This document shows positions 58,390-64,000 of a stretch of 64,000 bases of DNA, one piece after another. A model generated the notes under the pieces. It made no database searches, had not been told where the DNA came from, and saw nothing but the letters and a program-made list of their open reading frames with translations. Source of the DNA: JAPLJC01 sp052326585 (lineage in GTDB: Bacteria > Desulfobacterota > Desulfobaccia > Desulfobaccales > 0-14-0-80-60-11); assembly GCA_052326585.1 (NCBI GenBank), contig JBKQLU010000013.1, forward strand, positions 1 through 64,000, in the 5' to 3' direction. Every line of letters begins with the position of its first letter. The stretch's first letter is position 1. Both the position numbers and the translations under genes were made by a program.

Positions 58390-60309
58390 GTGCATCGAGG
58401 CATGGTAAAGAACCAGAGGCAGGCGCCGGCCCAGCCCCCGGGGCGCGCCGCCAGGTGGCCGCGGCTGCGAGGGCCTCTGCTGGCCGGGATTTGTCTGGTC
58501 CTGCTCCTGGCGCTGCAGAGGGGCGCCGGGGCAGCCGAGGCCCCGCCTGCCGCCGAACCCCAAGGGCCAGTGCTGCATTCCCTAAAGATCGTCGGCGCCG
58601 AGATCGTCCCCAAGAAAAAACTCCTGGCCGAAATGACCATGCCCCGCCCTCCCCTGGTCCGCCTGCCCTGGGTGAAGCCTCCTGCCTTTAAAGAGGAGGA
58701 ACTGGAAACAGACCTGGTGCGCTTAAAGACCTACTACCAGAGCCAGGGCTTTTACCACACCGAGATCGTTCCCGATATAGAACGCAACGACCACCAGGTG
58801 ACGGTGACGCTGCATATCACCGAAGGCCCCTACGTCCGGGTAGTCGCCGAGGAGGTCCAGGTGGCCCCCGCCAGCCCTCCGGTGGATCTCTCCTCCTTAA
58901 AAAAGGAGTGGCCCCTGAAGCCCGGGGCCCGCTTCTCGGTGGACTCTTACGAGGCCTTGAAGCGCCTCTACCTGAACTATCTGCTGGACCATGGCTATCC
59001 CCACACCGCGGTGGAAGGCCAGGTCCAGTTGGACCCCCAGAAAAATACCGCCAGGATCGCGGTCACGGTTAATGCAGGCACCCTGGGCTATTTCGGCGAC
59101 ATCAGGATCACCGGCAACGTCGAGACCCCCGACTACCTGATCCGGCGGCAGCTCACCTTCAAGCCCGGCGAGGTCTTTTCCTTCAAAAAGATTTACGAAA
59201 GCCAGCGGAAGCTTTACGGTCTCGACCTGTTTCAAACCGTCAGCGTCAGCCCGGAGACCGGCAAGGAAAAGGAAAACCGGATTCCCATGGAGGTGGTGGT
59301 CAAGGAAAAGAAGCGGCACTCTTTCAAAGCGGGCCTGGGATACGGCGATGAAGACCAGTTCCGGGCCCGGTTGGGCCTGCGCTTCCGTAATCTCGACGGC
59401 GGCGGCCGCACCCTGGACCTGGAAGCCAAGTACTCCAGGATCGAAGATCGCTTGGTGAGTACCTTTACCAATCCCCAAGTCTGGGCCACCCGCAACGACC
59501 TGGTCGTGCAGGGCGGCTATATCCTCCGTTATCTTCCGGGGTATAATGATAAGTCCTTTTTTACCCAGGAGCGCCTGGAACGGGACCTGCCCTGGAATCT
59601 CCGGGCCTATGTGGGCCACGGCCTGGAATTCGCCCGGCCCTTTGACGTCCCCGATGAGACGCTGGCCATCCTCACCAAGACCAGCACCGAACAGATCTAC
59701 CGGTCCTCCATGCTTCTCCTGGGGCTGCGCCGGGAGACCACGGATAATCTGGCGGACCCGCACCGGGGAGGACTGCTGGCCTGGACCGGGGAGTTTGCCC
59801 CGACTTTTCTGGGATCCAACCTGGAGTTTATCCGCAATGTGGTGGAGGCTCACCACTACTACGCCCCGTGGGAGGGCAGCGACTTCGTCCTGGCAGCGCG
59901 CCTCAAATTCGGTTTCATCCAGCCCATCCAGAGTACCGAACAGATTCCTATCTTCTACCGCTTCTTTGCCGGGGGCTTCGATAGCGTCCGGGGGTATCGC
60001 CTCGACTACCTGGGGCCCCGGAACTTGACCGGGCAACCCCTGGGGGGCGAGGCCCTGATGGATGGGAGCCTGGAGGCCCGCATTCCCATTTACAAGGAAA
60101 TCCGGGGAGTGGCCTTCATGGATTTCGGCAATGTCTTCTTTAATATCCCCAACTTCGACCTGGGGCAGCTAAAATATGCCGCCGGGGTGGGATTGCGTTA
60201 CATGACTCCCATCGGCGGGGTGGGGTTTGATGTTGGCATTCCCCTGAACCCCATCTCGGAACACAAGGATAACTACCATATCAATTTCTCCATCGGCCAG
60301 GTCTTTTAA
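58390..60309 (+). CDS. tamA: TamA-like outer-membrane protein (BamA/Omp85 family)
   Basis: This is a 639-residue protein with a signal peptide (LLAGICLVLLLALQRGAGA), POTRA repeats over about residues 60-330 (LHSLKIVGAEIVPKKKLLAE, YQSQGFYHTEIVP, RDIRITGNVETPDYLIRRQ-like GDIRITGN) and a C-terminal 16-stranded barrel ending FSIGQVF. The segment FFAGGFDSVRGYRLDYLGPR is the Omp85 signature. GTG 58390 has GGAG eight bases upstream and is preferred to ATG 58402. The TamB-like gene follows 85 bases later, so this is TamA rather than BamA. They would link inner and outer membranes for barrel insertion or lipid traffic. Confidence 0.88.
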   Translation: MHRGMVKNQRQAPAQPPGRAARWPRLRGPLLAGICLVLLLALQRGAGAAEAPPAAEPQGPVLHSLKIVGAEIVPKKKLLAEMTMPRPPLVRLPWVKPPAFKEEELETDLVRLKTYYQSQGFYHTEIVPDIERNDHQVTVTLHITEGPYVRVVAEEVQVAPASPPVDLSSLKKEWPLKPGARFSVDSYEALKRLYLNYLLDHGYPHTAVEGQVQLDPQKNTARIAVTVNAGTLGYFGDIRITGNVETPDYLIRRQLTFKPGEVFSFKKIYESQRKLYGLDLFQTVSVSPETGKEKENRIPMEVVVKEKKRHSFKAGLGYGDEDQFRARLGLRFRNLDGGGRTLDLEAKYSRIEDRLVSTFTNPQVWATRNDLVVQGGYILRYLPGYNDKSFFTQERLERDLPWNLRAYVGHGLEFARPFDVPDETLAILTKTSTEQIYRSSMLLLGLRRETTDNLADPHRGGLLAWTGEFAPTFLGSNLEFIRNVVEAHHYYAPWEGSDFVLAARLKFGFIQPIQSTEQIPIFYRFFAGGFDSVRGYRLDYLGPRNLTGQPLGGEALMDGSLEARIPIYKEIRGVAFMDFGNVFFNIPNFDLGQLKYAAGVGLRYMTPIGGVGFDVGIPLNPISEHKDNYHINFSIGQVF

Positions 60310-60394
60310 AGCCGGTTTTCTTTTTCGGAAGAGGCTGGCGGCAGACTGCCCCAGGCAGACTCCCAACACCGGTTAACTATGATATAATTAATGG

Positions 60395-63300
60395 ATGCGA
60401 CGGGTCTTGCTTATTGGCCTCTCGGTCATCCTGCTCCTGGGTATGGCCGGCTGGGGGGTCTTTAAGTCCCAGGCCTTCTGGCGTTGGGGCGGCTGGGAAT
60501 TGGTGAATCTGGCTCAAGACCGCCTCAACGGCGAACTCCAGGTGGCGGCGGTGCAGGGCCACGCCCTCACCGGCTTCACCTTCACCGGGGTGACCCTTAG
60601 CGGCCGCCAAGGTGAAATCCTCCACAGTCCCAAGGTGGAGATACGTTTCTCCCTCTGGTCCCTGCTCCGGTTGCAACCGGTGATCGGCAGCCTGATTATT
60701 CACCAACCCCGGCTCACCCTGCGGCAGGATCGGGAGGGCAGTTGGGAACTGGCCGCCATCTTGAAGAAGCGTCCCCCACCGCCCTTCCAGTCCCTGCAAT
60801 TCCCTGCGATTCTGCTGGAGCACGGCCAGGTGGTGGTGATCCGCGCCGGCGTCAGCCAGCGTTTTGAGGACCTGGACCTGAGCCTGGGCCTTACCGTGCT
60901 GCACCCCAAGAGGCCCGGCCAGGAGATCCGGGTGCGCCGGTTGGACCTGGCCGCGTCCACCCCCCTGGGCCGCGTCGCCCTCCGGGGCGGGTTCACCTAC
61001 GCCCACGATCAATTGGTTTTCGACTCCATGGAAGTCCGGCGCGGGAGCCAGTCCCTGGCCACCTTGCAGGAAGGCGTCCTGGGCCCCCGGCACGAAGGCC
61101 GGTTCTCCTTTGAGCTCGGTCCCGCTTCCGGGGCGTTGCTGCAACTGCTCCAGCCCGGATGGCCCCAAGACTGGGAAATCCTGGGAAAGTTGCATCTCGC
61201 CCTTTTGGGCCAGCACCGGTATCAATTGACCGGCGCCGGCCAGGTGCAGCAGGCTTCCTTTGATCTGAAAGCTAACCTTAACCTTGAGGCTGGGGAGTGG
61301 TCCTATGACCTGGATGCGAAACTGGGAGGGCTGGGAGCCGGGATGCTTGCACCATTCAGCCGGCCCTGGGCTGAAAAGCTCAAAGACCTCTCCCCCATCG
61401 CCGCCGGGCTGGCCCTCAAAGGCCGCGGCCCTTCCTGGCCCCCGGCGCAGTTGGATGGGACCCTGGACCTCTCTGCCTTCAAGGGTCAGGGGATCAGCGT
61501 GGAGCAGTTGCAGGTCACCCTGGCCAGCAACGCCGGGGGGCAGAATCTGAAAGGACTGGTCCGGGGGAATTTCGGCAAGCTGACCCTGGCCGCCGACGGC
61601 CCGTTGCTCTCCGCTCTCAAAGGCAACCTGCAAATCCAGGCGGAGAATTTACTACCGTCCCGCCTGGGTCTGGAGAGGGCCGGTGAGACCGCCCTCAACG
61701 CCAAGTTCAGCGGCGCCTTCCAATGGACCGGGGGGCTGGCCCTGGCCGGTCTCAGGCTGGCCGGCGACCTGGAGGCCTCCGGCCGTTTGGGCTCCGAGCC
61801 CCTGGAGGGTTTGCGGGCCAGGCTCATTTGGCAGCAGCCGCGGCTGGAGATTGCCCAGGCCTCTTTTCGCCTGGGGCCGCTGGCCGCCCAGTTCTCCGGC
61901 TCCCAGGAGGGGGACCGGCTCGCCTACCAGTTCACAGGGAGCCTGGCCCCCGGGGCTACCCGGCCTTACCTGCCGGTGGCGCTTGGGGGTCGCCTGGAAC
62001 TGGCCGGCGCCCTCAGCGGCGCCCTCAAGGACCCCCATTTCTCCCTGCAGGGCTCCGGCAGCAGCCTAACCCTGCGAGAGTTTTCCCTGAAAACCTTCAG
62101 CTTCAAGGCCAACGGCGCCGGCTGGCCCATCGCCACAGGAGACCTGGAACTCCGGGGCGCCGACCTGAGCACCCCGGCAGCGGTCTTCTCCCAGGCCATC
62201 CTTTCCGCCCGCGGGGAGGCCAACCTGTGGCGGTTCGGCTTCACCACCGGCGGCTCCGGAGCCACCCAGGCCGAAGTTTCGGGCGCCGCCGACTTACGGA
62301 CCCGCCCCGTTTCCCTGGCGCTGCAGAAGGTTCGGTTCAGGTCCCCAGAATACACCATCGCTAACACCGGCCCGGTAGAGTTGCGGCTCTTCCCGGGGCT
62401 GCAACTGGCTGAGGCCGCCTTCAAAATCAACGACGGGGAGCTTACCGCCCAGTTGGAGGCTCAGGGGACGCGGCTGACCGGCCTGCTGCACCTGCACCAT
62501 TTCCCCGCCAGGCTCCTCAGTATGCAAGGGCCTCTCTTGCAAGGGAAGATCGACGCCCAGGTTGCCATCGGCGGGGAGTCCGGCGCCCCCCTGATCCAGG
62601 GGAAGGCCGACTGGAGCCCAGGGCAGGTGGGGGCCTTCCCCTTTCAATCCTTGCAGACCAGCTTCGATTACCGCGCCGGCCGGCTGGACCTGAATGGCAA
62701 TTTGGAGGAAAAGACCGCGGGAGCCCGGCTGGTTTGGGGCGGGCAGCTTCCTGTGCTCCTCTCCCTCAGCCCCTGGCACTGCTCTTGGGGGGAACAGAGC
62801 CTGTCCCTGACGGTGAAGGGGGAAAAAACCGACCTGGCGATGCTCACCGCCATTAGCCCCCAGGTGCAGGCCGCCGAGGGTTCCCTGGATATCATGGCCC
62901 AGGTGCAGGGCAATCCCCGCCACCCCCAGGTTTCCGGCCAGGTGCGTTGGGGGGCAGGGTCGATTAAACTCCGTGCCGCCGGCCTGCCCTACCGGCTCTT
63001 GCCTGGCGCCGCCCAGCTCCAGGGGAGCAAAATCACCATCCCGGAGGTCATTCTGCAAAGCGGCGGCACCTTGCGCCTCAGCGGGGATCTCACCCTGCAG
63101 GGATTCACTCCGGGTCACCTGGAGATGCGAGCCCAATTAGTCAATTTTCTGGCCCTGCGCCGGGAAGGTTCCCAGGTGAAAACGAACGGCGCCCTGATCC
63201 TCAGCGGTCCCCTGAACAACGCCCGCCTTACCGGTCAGATCCTGGTCCCCGAGGCCACCTTTGCCACCAGTTTCTTCCAGACCGGTCCCAATCCCGATAT

Positions 63301-64000
63301 CCGCCTGGTGCAACCATCCCCGCTGGAGGCCGAAGCCCCCGCGACCCACGCCCTGGCGTTTTGGAGAAATATGCAGGTTGACTTCCTCCTTGAGTCCGCG
63401 GGAGAGGTCTGGGTGAAAAACAGAGACACCCAGGTGGACCTGGCAGGCAGCCTTAGAGTCAGCAAGGCGCCGGGACAGGAGCATCTCGGGGTGGCTGGGG
63501 TGATGCGGGCCGTAAAAGGCAGCGTTAACATCCAGGGGCATGCCTTTAAGGTGGCCGAGGGGACGGTGAGCCTCTCCGGCAAACCCGGGGTGCCCGGGAC
63601 CCTGGCGGGCCGCGCCACCTGCGAGATAGATGAGGTCACCTTGATGTTGGATATCTCCGGCCCCGTCAACAAGCCGTCGCTGCAATTTTCCAGCAACCCG
63701 GCCCTGCCCCCCGCGGATGTGCTCTCTTACCTGGTTTACGGACGCCCGGCCGCGACCCTGAGCCGGGAGGAGTACAACACCGTGGGCCAGCAGGCCCTGG
63801 GGGCCCTGGGCGGGGTCACCACCCAGAAGGTCAAAGAGATCTTTGGGGAAAATGCTCCCCTGGTGTGCGACCTCAGCATGCGCTGCGGGGAACAGACGGT
63901 GGGGGTGAGCAAGCCGCTGACCAACCAGCTCAGCGTCACCTTGGAACACAAAACCAATCCCCTCTACCGGGACAATACCGAACAGATGCGGCTGGAATAC
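60395..64000 (+). CDS. tamB: TamB-like translocation and assembly protein (AsmA/DUF490), 3' end cut by window
   Basis: An open frame of 1202 codons runs from ATG 60395 to the window edge. The N-terminus is a signal anchor (RVLLIGLSVILLLGMAGWGV), followed by the AsmA/TamB start LAQDRLNGELQVAAVQGHA and long beta-rich repeats rich in Gly, Leu and Gln. The end (VTLEHKTNPLYRDNTEQMRLEY) is the typical DUF490 C-terminus, so only a few dozen residues are missing. A stop codon at 60389 excludes an upstream extension, and there is no clear ribosome site. It partners the TamA-like gene before it. Confidence 0.9.
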   Translation, partial: MRRVLLIGLSVILLLGMAGWGVFKSQAFWRWGGWELVNLAQDRLNGELQVAAVQGHALTGFTFTGVTLSGRQGEILHSPKVEIRFSLWSLLRLQPVIGSLIIHQPRLTLRQDREGSWELAAILKKRPPPPFQSLQFPAILLEHGQVVVIRAGVSQRFEDLDLSLGLTVLHPKRPGQEIRVRRLDLAASTPLGRVALRGGFTYAHDQLVFDSMEVRRGSQSLATLQEGVLGPRHEGRFSFELGPASGALLQLLQPGWPQDWEILGKLHLALLGQHRYQLTGAGQVQQASFDLKANLNLEAGEWSYDLDAKLGGLGAGMLAPFSRPWAEKLKDLSPIAAGLALKGRGPSWPPAQLDGTLDLSAFKGQGISVEQLQVTLASNAGGQNLKGLVRGNFGKLTLAADGPLLSALKGNLQIQAENLLPSRLGLERAGETALNAKFSGAFQWTGGLALAGLRLAGDLEASGRLGSEPLEGLRARLIWQQPRLEIAQASFRLGPLAAQFSGSQEGDRLAYQFTGSLAPGATRPYLPVALGGRLELAGALSGALKDPHFSLQGSGSSLTLREFSLKTFSFKANGAGWPIATGDLELRGADLSTPAAVFSQAILSARGEANLWRFGFTTGGSGATQAEVSGAADLRTRPVSLALQKVRFRSPEYTIANTGPVELRLFPGLQLAEAAFKINDGELTAQLEAQGTRLTGLLHLHHFPARLLSMQGPLLQGKIDAQVAIGGESGAPLIQGKADWSPGQVGAFPFQSLQTSFDYRAGRLDLNGNLEEKTAGARLVWGGQLPVLLSLSPWHCSWGEQSLSLTVKGEKTDLAMLTAISPQVQAAEGSLDIMAQVQGNPRHPQVSGQVRWGAGSIKLRAAGLPYRLLPGAAQLQGSKITIPEVILQSGGTLRLSGDLTLQGFTPGHLEMRAQLVNFLALRREGSQVKTNGALILSGPLNNARLTGQILVPEATFATSFFQTGPNPDIRLVQPSPLEAEAPATHALAFWRNMQVDFLLESAGEVWVKNRDTQVDLAGSLRVSKAPGQEHLGVAGVMRAVKGSVNIQGHAFKVAEGTVSLSGKPGVPGTLAGRATCEIDEVTLMLDISGPVNKPSLQFSSNPALPPADVLSYLVYGRPAATLSREEYNTVGQQALGALGGVTTQKVKEIFGENAPLVCDLSMRCGEQTVGVSKPLTNQLSVTLEHKTNPLYRDNTEQMRLEY

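Noticed and set aside
1..64000. CRISPR arrays, rRNA, prophage or integrase genes
   Set aside because: No regular repeat-spacer pattern, rRNA signature, phage gene or recombinase was seen anywhere in the window.

Overview
The window is GC-rich chromosomal DNA from a Gram-negative bacterium. Lipid A synthesis (LpxC), the TamA/TamB outer-membrane module, a TolC/adaptor exporter and many lipoprotein signals all require an outer membrane. A NifU-NifS-CysE-CysK block, a cobalamin-binding radical SAM enzyme, an ADP-forming acyl-CoA synthetase, a GH57 branching enzyme and an EndoQ-type nuclease together suggest an anaerobic, Desulfobacterota-like (former Deltaproteobacteria) organism. That placement is inferred from gene content; no rRNA gene is present to confirm it.

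Layout. (1) 1-6110, plus strand: a MacB/LolCDE-type ABC permease (3' end only), its ATPase, a TolC-like channel and an HlyD-like adaptor, followed without real gaps by a GNAT-like protein and a polytopic GT-C-like membrane protein. (2) 6298-25136, minus strand: seventeen tightly packed genes for an exported heteropolysaccharide. They comprise a GDP-mannose dehydratase and GDP-fucose synthase, a second GMD-like dehydratase, a WcaJ-like initiating transferase, seven further glycosyltransferases, a Wzx flippase, an acyltransferase, three methyltransferases and an AsnB-type amidotransferase. No Wzy, Wzz or Wza is visible. (3) 25471-32830: an S9 peptidase lipoprotein, then NifU, NifS, serine acetyltransferase and cysteine synthase, then two convergent UspA proteins. 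(4) 33003-36341: a discoidin-like protein, a cold-shock protein with a long structured leader, an RRM protein and an isolated ribosomal protein L25, most with clear intrinsic terminators, then an AT-rich lipoprotein. (5) 36399-41734: an acyl-CoA synthetase and an enoyl-CoA hydratase gene broken by one in-frame TAA, divergent from a double HxlR regulator and a nitrilase-family hydrolase. (6) 41731-46486, minus: a redox block (carboxymuconolactone decarboxylase-like protein, Zn-alcohol dehydrogenase, cupin, aldo/keto reductase, fumarase). (7) 46975-54928: a repeat lipoprotein, periplasmic DsrE and DUF302 proteins, LpxC, a DUF2569-like membrane protein, a GH57 branching enzyme, an FmdB-like zinc ribbon and a radical SAM enzyme. 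(8) 55326-64000, plus: a fusion of an EndoQ-type nuclease to a compact UvrD-like helicase, then TamA-like and TamB-like proteins, the last running off the window.

How it fits together: regions 1, 2, 7 and 8 mainly build or export envelope material. Region 3 supplies cysteine and Fe-S clusters. Regions 5 and 6 handle acyl-CoA and small-molecule redox chemistry. The most unusual single gene is the EndoQ-UvrD fusion. The most unusual lesions are the nonsense codon in the enoyl-CoA hydratase and the damaged 5' ends of the DUF302 and carboxymuconolactone decarboxylase-like genes.
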